From positions 62,001 through 126,000 of the forward strand of contig JAEPMD010000003.1 in the NCBI GenBank assembly GCA_017644105.1: a stretch of DNA of 64,000 bases, in the 5' to 3' direction. Made by a program: the position numbers and the translations under genes. The notes under the pieces are model-generated. The model did no database searches, was not told where the DNA came from, and saw only the letters and a program-made list of their open reading frames with translations. This document shows, in pieces, positions 45,327 through 54,591 of the stretch (positions within the stretch are counted from its first letter, which is position 1; each line of letters begins with the position of its first letter). This stretch comes from Rhizobiaceae bacterium. GTDB taxonomy: Bacteria; Pseudomonadota; Alphaproteobacteria; Rhizobiales; Rhizobiaceae.

Positions 45327-47246
45327 TTACCTATCTGACCACCTGCCATCGGCACGCATGGCTTCGATTTCCGCAATCGCACGCTCTCGCTGGCGCTCGC
45401 GCCTGATAATATCCTCAACCGCTGCTGCATCGCTTTTATCAGTATATCTAAACTCACTATCTGCGTAGCGGTTTATTTCCTGCAAGACCATATCGAGCGT
45501 AAACGGCTGGCGCAGTTCGCCGATCATGGCTGATTTCTCATCATAGCTTTTGTGCATAAAGGCTTCAGGTGTTTCAAACCACTCATCCGGCAATTCAAAA
45601 TCCATCGCACGCATTTTAATCGCATCTGTTATGTTTTTAATTGCGCGACCGGTAAAACGCGGTTCTGCGCGTTTAATGGCGTAAAGATAAGCACCAACAT
45701 CGGCCATGGTTTTGATTGCACCATTGGTCTTTTCAAAATGCTCCCACACAGCCACAAGCCCATCTTCCTTAGGCTTATCATGACCTTGATAACTTGCAGA
45801 AACTGCCTTTTTGATTTGCTGACCTTCAAACAGGTTATGATCACCGAGATCAATCGAGTGGTTCTTGCCAGCAAGTAGCACGAAGATATCAACATAGTCA
45901 TCTTCGGTTTGCGGTCCATCTACAAGCCAGCGTGCACCTGCACGTTGACGCAAGGCATCATCGACATTTTCAGGATAGTTCGAGAACATGCCAAATGCGC
46001 AATTCCCGCGAACAACTGTGGAAGCGCCCGCAAAGCTTTCCATCAAAACGGCTGTCACCTCTTGTTGACCCGCGGATGATTTATCATCTGACCGGCGTGC
46101 AGCCACTTGGTCAATATCATCGATCGTGCCCAAAGATATCGATCTTGGGTCGATGACATTATTGACAAATTCCTTACAGTTCTGGCCGGATTTGCCCTGG
46201 TAGGATGAGATTTGATCAACACCAAAATTCTCATAATGGAATGGATAACCTGCAACTTGGCAGTAATCATTGATCATACCGGCAAGCATTTGAATAAGAA
46301 TAGTTTTACCCGTACCCGGCATCCCATCGCCAATAAAGGTAAACACAAAACCGCCATGCTCGACAAACGGGTTCATCTGACGGTCAAAATCATAGGCCAT
46401 CAGCATTTTAGCTAGCTTAAGCGCTTGATATTTTGCAATGTGATTGCCGATAATTTCATTTGGTTTTTTAAAATTCATCACCAAAGGCTTGCGCGCTTTA
46501 CCGGGCGGTGTTTCAAAACCGTCAAGGTTAAAATCATCCTGCTCAATGCGAATATGGGAATGCTCAAAGCCCTGCAGCGCAACAAACCGGCTTCTGCGCA
46601 CAAGCAGCGCCGAAATGGTTTCTTCCGCGTAGGATCGGCTTTTGGCAATCAATGCCTCATCATCTTTAACGTCATCTAGCGCTTCATCTAATCCAGCGAT
46701 CACGCTTTTCAGCGCATCTTGTGATGTGTCAAAGTTAAAATCAGGCGCTTCAATATCCGCAACACTTTCAGTGTCAGAAGGCAAATGCCGCAGCATATAT
46801 GCAGCCCAAGTAAACGCTGCAACATATGCGGAAGCTGAAAGTAGGTTCTTAAAATTCTTAGCGTCTTCTCCAGAGAGCGGAGACGTAGCATTGCGCGATT
46901 GCAAATCTTCCAATCCAGTTGATTGAGAAAACACTTCGGAGACCGCCAAGGCGATCGCAGCTCCGCGGCGTGAGCGGAACAATAGATTATGTTGCGGCAC
47001 CGAAAGCAGCGGATCACTTGCATCGATATTTTGAAGCGTTGACGAGAGTTCAACTTCTTGCGTGCGGCGTGTGCCACGAGACGACACAGTGGAAACAAAT
47101 CGGCGACGTGTTCCGGCAAGGGGCGTCGAGGATTTAGCATCCCCTGTCACCATCAAAATAAACCGCGTGACCAATGCCTGAGCCGTGTGATGGTGCTCAG
47201 TAATCTGGTCTTCATGAATAGTCGTCAAACCGCTGCTCTGTTCCAT
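45327..47246 (-). CDS. AAA+ ATPase of an uncharacterised operon (cluster gene 3)
   Basis: This is a 639-aa ATPase with a single AAA+ module in the second half. Walker A is GDGMPGTGKT (306-315), Walker B ISLGTIDDID (Asp pair near 376-377), sensor 1 GMFSNYPENVDD (Asn near 423), and an arginine-finger-like ALRQRAGARW near 431-440. The helical lid follows (TGRAIKNITDAIKMRAM). The first 250 aa have no motif I know. The C-terminus is a charged helix (VEDIIRRERQRERAIAEIEAMRADGRW). The motifs look active. AGGAG precedes ATG 47246. It is the motor of the five-gene operon; whether it remodels proteins or assembles a structure is unknown. Confidence 0.88.
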   Translation of the reverse strand: MEQSSGLTTIHEDQITEHHHTAQALVTRFILMVTGDAKSSTPLAGTRRRFVSTVSSRGTRRTQEVELSSTLQNIDASDPLLSVPQHNLLFRSRRGAAIALAVSEVFSQSTGLEDLQSRNATSPLSGEDAKNFKNLLSASAYVAAFTWAAYMLRHLPSDTESVADIEAPDFNFDTSQDALKSVIAGLDEALDDVKDDEALIAKSRSYAEETISALLVRRSRFVALQGFEHSHIRIEQDDFNLDGFETPPGKARKPLVMNFKKPNEIIGNHIAKYQALKLAKMLMAYDFDRQMNPFVEHGGFVFTFIGDGMPGTGKTILIQMLAGMINDYCQVAGYPFHYENFGVDQISSYQGKSGQNCKEFVNNVIDPRSISLGTIDDIDQVAARRSDDKSSAGQQEVTAVLMESFAGASTVVRGNCAFGMFSNYPENVDDALRQRAGARWLVDGPQTEDDYVDIFVLLAGKNHSIDLGDHNLFEGQQIKKAVSASYQGHDKPKEDGLVAVWEHFEKTNGAIKTMADVGAYLYAIKRAEPRFTGRAIKNITDAIKMRAMDFELPDEWFETPEAFMHKSYDEKSAMIGELRQPFTLDMVLQEINRYADSEFRYTDKSDAAAVEDIIRRERQRERAIAEIEAMRADGRWSDR

Positions 47247-47249
47247 CGC

Positions 47250-48398
47250 CTACACTCCTATAACCTGATTGCCTGAAATCACATAGACGGTGAAACCATT
47301 GAAAATTTCAGCTGCTTTCCCATCCGCATAAAGTGCCTGATATGCATCATGCGGCACTAAGGCGTATTTCTCATAATAACTCACACCCTGGCGCGTGGCT
47401 TCTAAATCATCAGTATTAATATGAAATTCTTCACGCGCTGGACTGGATGACCAAATCCCGCGTTTGGCCGGAATTTCTGCCTTCGAAAATACTTCCTGCA
47501 TGGTCCACGTCAGAACCCAAGCATTTTCGGGTTTTCGCACATTGGCAAGAATTTCAGACACGCGCCTATTATTTTCCGTCAACCCGGCTCCATAAAACGG
47601 TCCGAAGACAAAACGGCGCAAAAGTTTGGGATGGAGAAAATCAAAGTCTTCATCCAAGTTCTGCGCAATCGTTGTTGGACTGAGCGAATAAGAATTATTC
47701 TTCTCAACAAAGTCATCAAATTCGAGGGCAAATTGAGGATTGAGCAATCCACCGACCGGCAATGGGATATTGAGATTTTCCTTCAACTTACCATTTTTAG
47801 CGATCAGCATATCTGCAATAGATTTACTTGAATCCTCAATCTTAGCCATATAAACAATTGGCAAAGTCCGGCTGCCATCAAAGGCGCCCCAATGCACATG
47901 ATAAGACGGACGGCCCGTTTTTGAATTGATCGAAACTTCTATTGTTTCTGGCAAAGTCAGCGAATTAAAAATCTCACCTTTTTGAATATGCTCCAAATAG
48001 GTCCGTTCAGCCATATCTTCTTGCTGCTCTTCAGGAAAGCCTTTCCGAGAAAGGATATGATCAATCATATCAGCTTTTAGCGCATCATGACCTTTCAGCT
48101 TAGCCAAACGTTCTTCAGCGCCTTTGCGATCCGCCTCCAGTTCCAGAACATTTTGAAATATCGGAAAACCACTATCGGCTTGATCAATGCGAAAGCGTTC
48201 AACAAACCCGATCCGGTGATGCCAGCAAGAAAAGGTTGCCGCCAATTTTTCAATATAAGGCGATAAAGTGCTGCCAATTATTTCATGGCTATAAAGTTCT
48301 GAATCATTATTGGATAAAAAGAGACTAAATCCATCCAGAGCGGCATCCATGGCCTGGAAATACCGCTCAATTGGACTTGAACTATCACGTCGGTTCAA
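47250..48398 (-). CDS. Uncharacterised 382-aa protein (AAA+ cluster gene 2)
   Basis: This 382-aa cytosolic protein has no signal peptide or clear membrane segment. The N-terminal 130 aa are helical (ELEADRKGAEERLAKLKGHDALKADMIDHILSRKGFPEEQQEDMAERTYLEHIQKG). The middle is beta-rich (VSINSKTGRPSYHVHWGAFDGSRTLPIVYMAKIED), with FGPFYGAGLTENNRRVSEILANV further on. No known catalytic motif is seen. The TTG start at 48398 is backed by GAGGG 9 nt upstream; ATG 48350 is an alternative. The ATPase gene starts 3 nt after its stop. Confidence 0.78.
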   Translation of the reverse strand: MNRRDSSSPIERYFQAMDAALDGFSLFLSNNDSELYSHEIIGSTLSPYIEKLAATFSCWHHRIGFVERFRIDQADSGFPIFQNVLELEADRKGAEERLAKLKGHDALKADMIDHILSRKGFPEEQQEDMAERTYLEHIQKGEIFNSLTLPETIEVSINSKTGRPSYHVHWGAFDGSRTLPIVYMAKIEDSSKSIADMLIAKNGKLKENLNIPLPVGGLLNPQFALEFDDFVEKNNSYSLSPTTIAQNLDEDFDFLHPKLLRRFVFGPFYGAGLTENNRRVSEILANVRKPENAWVLTWTMQEVFSKAEIPAKRGIWSSSPAREEFHINTDDLEATRQGVSYYEKYALVPHDAYQALYADGKAAEIFNGFTVYVISGNQVIGV

Positions 48399-48415
48399 AA
48401 CCTGACCCTCAGTGT

Positions 48416-49504
48416 TTATTGTTGCACGTAATCCGCAGCATTATGCTTATCCATCACCGCTTGGAAACGGCGGGCAAATGCATCATCGGCCAACTTCTTG
48501 CGACGCTGAATATCATCAGTTGCCAGCATGTTTTTCTCATGCATTTCCAACAGATCACCAATGTGCTTTTGAGATGCAGCGCCAATGCCTGCCATGGTTT
48601 CTTCAGCAGCTGTATCAACAGCGCTTCCAAGCGTGTTGATCTTATGCGCCACATCTTGTTGTGCCGCAGTTTTCAACGAATCTTCAAGCGCTTTATAAAG
48701 TACAATACGCTGCTCGGTATCAATTGTTAGTTTGTTGATCAGCGTGTTTTGCGCTGCGATCTGATTGTTTAGTGAATCCACAAATGTTTCAAACATCGAA
48801 GTATAGCGTTCAAGAGTTTGACTTTCTGCCAAAAGCTCCTGCTCTTTCGCCATCGCCTCATTATATTCAGTTGAAACCTTAGCGCGCTCGGCTTCAAGCT
48901 CGGTCCGCTCTTTTTGATCTGTCGATGTCGAGATCTTATTCTCAATATCCATGAGCATTGGATTAAGCTCATTTATGCGGTTCTGCGTATTTTCAAGCGC
49001 TTCCATAGCTGTTTTTCTGCGCTCGATGACTTCAGTCAAACTTGCTTCGGATGTTTTATATCGTGTTTCCAAAACAGCCTTTTGTTCTTTCAAAATGCCA
49101 ACGATAGAATCTGACTTTGACAAAAGCTCCTGCAGATTGCCAGCGAGTGACATATTGCGAACACGATCCGAGCGCATACGCTGCATTCTTTGTTTTGAGA
49201 AAATACCAATGAATTTCTCATAGGTGGAATAGCTCTTCATGCTTTCAAACTCAGAACCGAAAACATTGGTCGCATCTTCAAGGCCAATGATCAGGTCAGC
49301 AATATTGCCTTCCATGACCTTTTGCTGCTTAAGAACATCTTCAATTCGCGCATTTTCGATATCAAATTCTGCATCGCCAATCTTTGTATCTGCTTTCGCA
49401 AACTCATCCAGCACCTTGCTAGATTGATCGATTTTGCTACGCATTTCTTCAACTTGCGTGCGCGTCTTTTCAATTTCACTATCCAATGATGCAATCGATG
49501 CCAT
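48416..49504 (-). CDS. Long coiled-coil protein (AAA+ cluster gene 1)
   Basis: This 362-aa, almost wholly helical protein is rich in Glu, Lys, Gln and Ala. Heptad-like stretches occur at about 5-40 (LDSEIEKTRTQVEEMRSKIDQSSKV), about 155-240 (ERRKTAMEALENTQNRINELNPML; ELEAERAKVSTEYNEAMAKEQELLAE) and towards the C-terminus. No signal peptide or helix anchor is seen. In shape it recalls PspA or TelA-type proteins, but I see no firm motif for either. It is the first gene of the operon with a strong GGGGAG ribosome site, so it should be the most abundant product and may be a structural or scaffold part acted on by the ATPase. Confidence 0.8.
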   Translation of the reverse strand: MASIASLDSEIEKTRTQVEEMRSKIDQSSKVLDEFAKADTKIGDAEFDIENARIEDVLKQQKVMEGNIADLIIGLEDATNVFGSEFESMKSYSTYEKFIGIFSKQRMQRMRSDRVRNMSLAGNLQELLSKSDSIVGILKEQKAVLETRYKTSEASLTEVIERRKTAMEALENTQNRINELNPMLMDIENKISTSTDQKERTELEAERAKVSTEYNEAMAKEQELLAESQTLERYTSMFETFVDSLNNQIAAQNTLINKLTIDTEQRIVLYKALEDSLKTAAQQDVAHKINTLGSAVDTAAEETMAGIGAASQKHIGDLLEMHEKNMLATDDIQRRKKLADDAFARRFQAVMDKHNAADYVQQ

Positions 49505-49630
49505 TTTATCTCCCCGAACAAAGTCTGAAACCAGACCTACCCGTTATATCTGAATTGTTACAACTATGTCTCTATGTAAGGCTGCAAGTGATAAAATCAA
49601 CTTCCAGTACAAAATTCAACTGAATAATCG

Positions 49631-50215
49631 TTATTCGTGGCCAATTGCCTTTTTCCAGTGAACACGACAATAAGAAACATAGCTTTCATTGCCGCCAACC
49701 TGAATTTGTGCACCGTCTTGTACAACATTTCCATCGCCATCAATGCGCACGACCATGGTGGCTTTGCGCCCGCATTCGCAGATTGTTCGCACTTCACGCA
49801 TTTCATCCGCAATCGCCAGCAATACTTTTGATCCTGGAAACAACTCACCTTTAAAATCCGTCCGCAACCCATAGGCCATAACTGGAATTTTCAACTCATC
49901 GACAATCTTGGATAATTGCCAGGCTTGAGCTTCTGTCATGAAATTTGCTTCATCCACAAAGACGCAAGCGATTTCGCCGTTTTTCAATTCATCTTTGATG
50001 ATTTCATACAAATCATCATCCGCGTGAAACGCCGTTGAATCGCTTGAAAGGCCGATGCGGGATCCAATGCGCCCAGCACTTCCCGCACGATCATCCAGCG
50101 CTGCATTGAGCAAAACTGTCCGCATGCCGCGCTCTTGATAATTATACGATGCTTGCAGAAGCAAAGTCGACTTGCCTGCATTCATTGTCGCATAATTAAA
50201 ATAAAGCTTTGCCAC
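49631..50215 (-). CDS. tdk: Thymidine kinase
   Basis: Tdk phosphorylates thymidine in pyrimidine salvage. It is 194 aa. The P-loop is MNAGKSTLLLQASYNYQERG, the Walker B-type segment CVFVDEANFMTEAQ, and the zinc ribbon begins CECGRKATMVVR and continues to a Cys/His at the end (YCRVHWKK). The thymidine-binding lasso GGNESYVSYC is seen. It lies upstream of the five-gene AAA+ operon on the same strand with a 126-nt gap, so probably with its own promoter. Confidence 0.96.
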   Translation of the reverse strand: MAKLYFNYATMNAGKSTLLLQASYNYQERGMRTVLLNAALDDRAGSAGRIGSRIGLSSDSTAFHADDDLYEIIKDELKNGEIACVFVDEANFMTEAQAWQLSKIVDELKIPVMAYGLRTDFKGELFPGSKVLLAIADEMREVRTICECGRKATMVVRIDGDGNVVQDGAQIQVGGNESYVSYCRVHWKKAIGHE

Positions 50216-50307
50216 TGGATAATCTCCCCTATTATGGTGACATACATGCGTTCAGCTGATGCGAAATGCTACCCACAGATTCCAATATCAACAATATAGT
50301 TCAGACG

Positions 50308-51054
50308 ATGAGTGAAAAGAAAATAAATGTCATTCGAGAAACCAATGACGAGGCACGTGGACTTGCCAAAGAGCTGATCCGCACTGCGCGTTTTGGTGCA
50401 TTGGCGGTTAATTCCAATAATCCAGGCTTTCCATCGGTCAGCCGCACGCTTGTTGGTTTAGATACAGATGGTGCACCTCTTATTTTGGTGTCCGAGTTGT
50501 CGATCCATACCAAAGCCATTATCGCCGACAACAAAGTTTCAATCCTTTTGGGAGAACCGGGCAAAGGCGATCCAGTGGCTCATCCCAGAATAACGATCGC
50601 ATGCAAAGCAAAATGGATTGAACGCTCCGATCCGCGCTTTAAAAATTTGCGAGCTCGATTTATATCCCGTCATCCAAAAGCGGAACTCTATGTCGATTTC
50701 GCTGATTTCAGATTTTATCGTTTAGAACCTGTATCCGCTGATTTAAACGGTGGCTTTGGCAAAGCATTTTCACTCGCACCCTCAGATTTTTTACTCAACG
50801 ACGATGTAAAGGCAGACTTTGAAGAATTTGAATTAGAATTCATCACCAAGATCAACGATGATCATAAATCCAAGATCGAAAAAATTGTATCTGCGCATTT
50901 GGGCACGGACAAAAGCAATTGGCGCCTGATGGATATCGATAGTGAAGGTATGGGGTTTGCGAAATCCGACCGGGTTATCAGGATCAACTTCGATCAAAAG
51001 CCAAGATCTCGAGACGACTTGGAAAGTACTTTTTTCAATCTAGCCAATCAATGA
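50308..51054 (+). CDS. HugZ-like haem-utilisation / PNPOx-fold protein
   Basis: This is a 248-aa protein. The N-terminal split-barrel (pyridoxamine phosphate oxidase-like) domain spans about 15-165 (ARFGALAVNSNNPGFPSVSRTLVGLDTDGAPLILVSELSIHTKAI; VDFADFRFYRLEPVSADLNGGFGKAF). The C-terminal DUF2470 domain spans about 170-245 (HLGTDKSNWRLMDIDSEGMGFAKSDRVIRINF). HugZ-type proteins bind or degrade haem for iron supply. The family also includes members with unknown ligands. ATG 50308 is chosen; the ORF to 50266 has no support. Iron use would fit the nearby rirA. Confidence 0.88.
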   Translation: MSEKKINVIRETNDEARGLAKELIRTARFGALAVNSNNPGFPSVSRTLVGLDTDGAPLILVSELSIHTKAIIADNKVSILLGEPGKGDPVAHPRITIACKAKWIERSDPRFKNLRARFISRHPKAELYVDFADFRFYRLEPVSADLNGGFGKAFSLAPSDFLLNDDVKADFEEFELEFITKINDDHKSKIEKIVSAHLGTDKSNWRLMDIDSEGMGFAKSDRVIRINFDQKPRSRDDLESTFFNLANQ

Positions 51055-51070
51055 CATTACGACATAGAAT

Positions 51071-51105
51071 AAAAAAAGGGCGCGCTAGACAAATGCGCGC
51101 CCTTT
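51071..51105. terminator. Strong hairpin after the hugZ-like gene
   Basis: AAAGGGCGCGC (51075-51085) pairs perfectly with GCGCGCCCTTT (51095-51105), preceded by seven A (51071-51077). The stem is G+C-rich and lies 20 nt after the hugZ-like stop. The T run is better on the minus strand; on the plus strand only three T follow. Confidence 0.65.
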
Positions 51106-51241
51106 GTGCCACACACGGGATAGGGCCCGAAGTGCCGCCGGTCACGGACAAACTGACATATGAAACTTGCGTATATCTTATGCGATAACATATTGATAAA
51201 AATACAAAAAATACCAATACTTACATCTACTAAGGAAAAAT

Positions 51242-52189
51242 ATGCCTCACAAAATCATTTTAGACACCGATCCTGGCATAGATGATTCGTTCGCGATCGC
51301 TTACGCAATCGCACATCCAGATATTGAATTGATCGCTCTAACAACAATCTACGGCAACGTCACGTTAGAGCAAGGAACGGAAAACGCACTTAAACTTTTA
51401 TCAGCTTTTGGCGGCAAGGCGGACGTTGCCAGAGGTGAAACAGGACCTTTGTCGATTGAGCAAAATCATCCCAGTGATTATGTCCATGGCAAAAATGGCT
51501 TGGGTGAATATGAACTGCCGGAAACGGATGCGCAGCCGGTCGAGCTTTCCGCGGCAGAATATATTGTCAAAGCCGTCAACGATGCACCTGGAGAAATTAC
51601 CATTTGCGCCGTCGGGCCGCTCACCAATATGGCTAAAGCGCTTGAATTAGACCCGACCATCACATCAAAAGTTAAAGAAGTGGTCGTTATGGGTGGTGCA
51701 GTGTTCCATGTCGGCAATATCACACCAGTGGCCGAAGCTAACATATGGAATGATCCACATGCAGCCGACATCACTTTTGCCGCTGATTGGCCGCTAACAC
51801 TTGCGCCCATGGATTGCACTATGCCAGTGATATTTACCCGCGAAGATTTGCAAATGCTGGCTGATGAAAACCCGAAAATGGGTGCTCCATTACAAGCAAT
51901 GTCAGAATTCTACATCAAGTTTTATAGAAGCGTTGCAGGACTTCACGGTCTCGTGCCCCATGACGTGATGGCATTAATGTGGATCACAGCGCCCGGTGCG
52001 TTCCATGCACGAAAGGGTGCTTTGGCCGTTGCCAGAGACGGTCCAGCAATCGGCCAAACGCTTTTCCAAGCGCAAGGCAAAACATCGCTTTCAACGGCAT
52101 TTGATGGACGCCCAAATCACACTGTTTTGGTCGACACGGATGTCAAAATGTTCCGTTCGAATTATTTCGGTGTGCTCTGCGCGAAATAA
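51242..52189 (+). CDS. Inosine/uridine-preferring nucleoside hydrolase
   Basis: This 315-aa enzyme cleaves the N-glycosidic bond of ribonucleosides. The calcium-binding signature DTDPGIDDSFAI is at residues 7-18, and VMGGAVFHVGNITPVAEANIWNDPHAADI and HDVMAL supply the other metal and ribose-binding positions. AAGGAAAAAT precedes the ATG. It is probably a nucleoside salvage enzyme; the base preference cannot be read. It stands alone, convergent with the GH9 gene across 13 nt. Confidence 0.95.
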   Translation: MPHKIILDTDPGIDDSFAIAYAIAHPDIELIALTTIYGNVTLEQGTENALKLLSAFGGKADVARGETGPLSIEQNHPSDYVHGKNGLGEYELPETDAQPVELSAAEYIVKAVNDAPGEITICAVGPLTNMAKALELDPTITSKVKEVVVMGGAVFHVGNITPVAEANIWNDPHAADITFAADWPLTLAPMDCTMPVIFTREDLQMLADENPKMGAPLQAMSEFYIKFYRSVAGLHGLVPHDVMALMWITAPGAFHARKGALAVARDGPAIGQTLFQAQGKTSLSTAFDGRPNHTVLVDTDVKMFRSNYFGVLCAK

Positions 52190-52202
52190 GCTGTTTGGTA
52201 AA

Positions 52203-54473
52203 TTAATCTGCAGAGGTGTCGGCGAGAAATGCTGACACCCATGACAGAGCCGCATTCCAGTTAATCGCGATCTCATTGGTTGAGAAAGATTTATGATGAT
52301 CGATATAACATGCTTGCGGTGCACAGCCTTCCAGCTCTTTAATCGCGATTTCATCCGCTGGAATTGAATTCGGCCCACCTGCGAGTGCACCTTTCGGCAT
52401 CGGTGGGAATGATGGGTCAATATTCTTCGCAAAAATTCGCGCATGCTGGTTTTGCGATGAGCGTGTGCCATATCCGGTCACATAGGAAATCCCCATAATG
52501 TTGCGCCCAAGAATATAATCCATGCCCTTTCGCACGGCATTCAAATATCTCTTGTCTTTGACCAGATCATACGCGGATGCAACCACAACCATATTTTGCA
52601 GAACAGAAGAATTGGATCCCCACCCTAAGCCTTCATCGGCTTTGAACATAATGCCAAAGGCTTCATTATCCTGCATCGCGATATAATTGTCTGCGGCAGC
52701 CAATACTGACCTTTGCACAAATAAACGATCTTCGTCAGGAAGCGCATTTGGAATGAGCGCCAGCTGCAGTCGTGCCAGACCCGCTAAAAAGCGCCAATCA
52801 ATCCCACTTGGTTTAAATACGCCAGTTGACCAATATTTCGATGCCTTGATACGATTGAGAAAGGATGCATCGCCAGTTGAGATAAAAAGCTCAACATCGG
52901 CCCAATAAAACTCATCGCTCACGTCATCATCATCATAATCGCCACCGCCATATTGTCCGCCGGACGACGGTGCAAATAAATCAGGTGTGTTCAACGCAGC
53001 AGCATGAGCTTTTTTAGAAACGCTTATAAGCTGACGGGCATAATCGGCATCATAAGGATTAAATAGACGTGCAGCTTGGGCAGTCACGGCTGCTAAGTTA
53101 AGTGTCGCCGCTGTCGATGGTCGATGAATACTCCGGAGGATGGGATCTTTATGCGGCCAAAGAGGCAGCCCATTCCATTCCACGCCATGAATTTTATGAT
53201 GCGCCATGCCTGCATATTCTTGACCTTCAGGCACCTGCATACGCATTAAAAAATCAAGCTGCCATTTTGCTTCTGCAAGAACATCGGGCAGATTGCCGGA
53301 CGCATTATCATTGCGCAATTTTGCGTTGATCAGTTTTGACTTTGATCCTGAATAATAAAGCGCACGTTCATAGCTGGATAACACTTGCGCCACTGCGATG
53401 CCGCCATTAACGACATATTTGCCAAAATCACCCGCATCGTACCAACCACCGGACACATCTAGTTTTCCGCTACATGTCCAAGACTGATTATAAATCTTGC
53501 TGGCTGTTGATTTATCCAAACAAGGTGTCGCTCGATCGGCGGCATGACCTGCAGGACGGCCAAATTCTCGCCCTGCAATCTCTCGTGATATATCGATGCC
53601 ACTTCGCACTAAGTAGAAATATGACAAGGCATCAACAGGCAGATTATCATAAAGATCAGGCTTAATTGAAAACACGTCACTGCGCACGCCATCCGCTTCT
53701 AAATAGACATTAGAAACAGAGTTGGGAAATTTACTGAAAATGATCTGATGCGCATCAAAGCCCGAAGATGGGTCGAAACCGAAAGGCTGGGTATTGCCGT
53801 TTGCTAAAAGTTCACCTGCACTTGTTTTCAACGACCATCTGACCGGTTCCAATGACGGATGGACCAGCGTTGCCACTTTAGGCCCATTAGGTAGATACCC
53901 AAGTTGATTGACATAAAGTGCAATGTCACTGCTGCTTGTCGAACCCCGTTCAACCTCTCCATCTGTCAGTGACACTTCAGACAGACAAAACACATCCCCC
54001 GCTGGCGCACCACCAAATTGGAAGACGACTTGCGCACCTTCGACATTTTGATTGACTGAAAATGCGGACGACATGTTCGCACCCTGCGGATCAATTGTCT
54101 CAACCAATTCAGTGAGCGGTGTCCAAGGCTCTTTGCCTTCTTGTACGATAGCGCGGATTGTTTGTGTGCCATTACCCGTAGCGTCGACGGTTAAGTTATA
54201 ATTCACACCGGATTGCAGATTGATATCACTCAGACCAATAATTGCGTCCCAAGGCTCAGATGTTTGCTCAACCACCTTGGTACAGAGTTTGCCGCTTTGA
54301 TAGGTCAGCTCAACATTAGGCGTGCTCCACCAGGCTTCGCTAGCTCCTTGTGTTAAAAAACTAGGATCACCAATCAGCTCTTTGGCGCTCAGGCCGTCCA
54401 CATGTGAATTGAGCCCAAGGCCGACAATAATCGTTTTTAAAATTAGAGTTTTATATCTAAGACCAGCGTCCAT
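52203..54473 (-). CDS. Secreted glycoside hydrolase family 9 (endoglucanase-type) with CBM and Ig domains
   Basis: This is a 756-aa exported enzyme. A weak signal sequence (LRYKTLILKTIIVGLGLNSHV) leads into a CBM4/9-like beta-sandwich (about 25-175) and an Ig-like CelD_N domain (about 185-275, DIALYVNQLGYLPNGPKVATLV). The GH9 catalytic domain (about 280-750) follows. The catalytic base motif is GGWYDAGDFGKYV (DAGD), the acid is in FSTNEIAINWNAAL, and GYGTRSSQNQHAR is the substrate loop with the conserved His/Arg. All catalytic residues seem present. ATG 54473 has GGGA 6 nt upstream; TTG 54500 is less likely. It should cut beta-1,4- or mixed-linkage glucans. GH9 is uncommon in Rhizobiales, suggesting acquisition. 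Confidence 0.93.
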   Translation of the reverse strand: MDAGLRYKTLILKTIIVGLGLNSHVDGLSAKELIGDPSFLTQGASEAWWSTPNVELTYQSGKLCTKVVEQTSEPWDAIIGLSDINLQSGVNYNLTVDATGNGTQTIRAIVQEGKEPWTPLTELVETIDPQGANMSSAFSVNQNVEGAQVVFQFGGAPAGDVFCLSEVSLTDGEVERGSTSSSDIALYVNQLGYLPNGPKVATLVHPSLEPVRWSLKTSAGELLANGNTQPFGFDPSSGFDAHQIIFSKFPNSVSNVYLEADGVRSDVFSIKPDLYDNLPVDALSYFYLVRSGIDISREIAGREFGRPAGHAADRATPCLDKSTASKIYNQSWTCSGKLDVSGGWYDAGDFGKYVVNGGIAVAQVLSSYERALYYSGSKSKLINAKLRNDNASGNLPDVLAEAKWQLDFLMRMQVPEGQEYAGMAHHKIHGVEWNGLPLWPHKDPILRSIHRPSTAATLNLAAVTAQAARLFNPYDADYARQLISVSKKAHAAALNTPDLFAPSSGGQYGGGDYDDDDVSDEFYWADVELFISTGDASFLNRIKASKYWSTGVFKPSGIDWRFLAGLARLQLALIPNALPDEDRLFVQRSVLAAADNYIAMQDNEAFGIMFKADEGLGWGSNSSVLQNMVVVASAYDLVKDKRYLNAVRKGMDYILGRNIMGISYVTGYGTRSSQNQHARIFAKNIDPSFPPMPKGALAGGPNSIPADEIAIKELEGCAPQACYIDHHKSFSTNEIAINWNAALSWVSAFLADTSAD

Positions 54474-54591
54474 ATCAAATCCCATCTCATATTCGGGCAA
54501 ACCTTTTGGAAAGGCTTCATCGCATCATGCAAACGTAAATTCTCAATGCACAATGAAACAATAATGTGAAAATGATACTAACGGCTTGAGA

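Noticed and set aside
51035-51217. 60-aa minus-strand ORF overlapping the hugZ-like gene end
   Set aside because: It runs through the G+C-rich hairpin at 51075-51105 and has no ribosome site; it is a by-product of the stem sequence.
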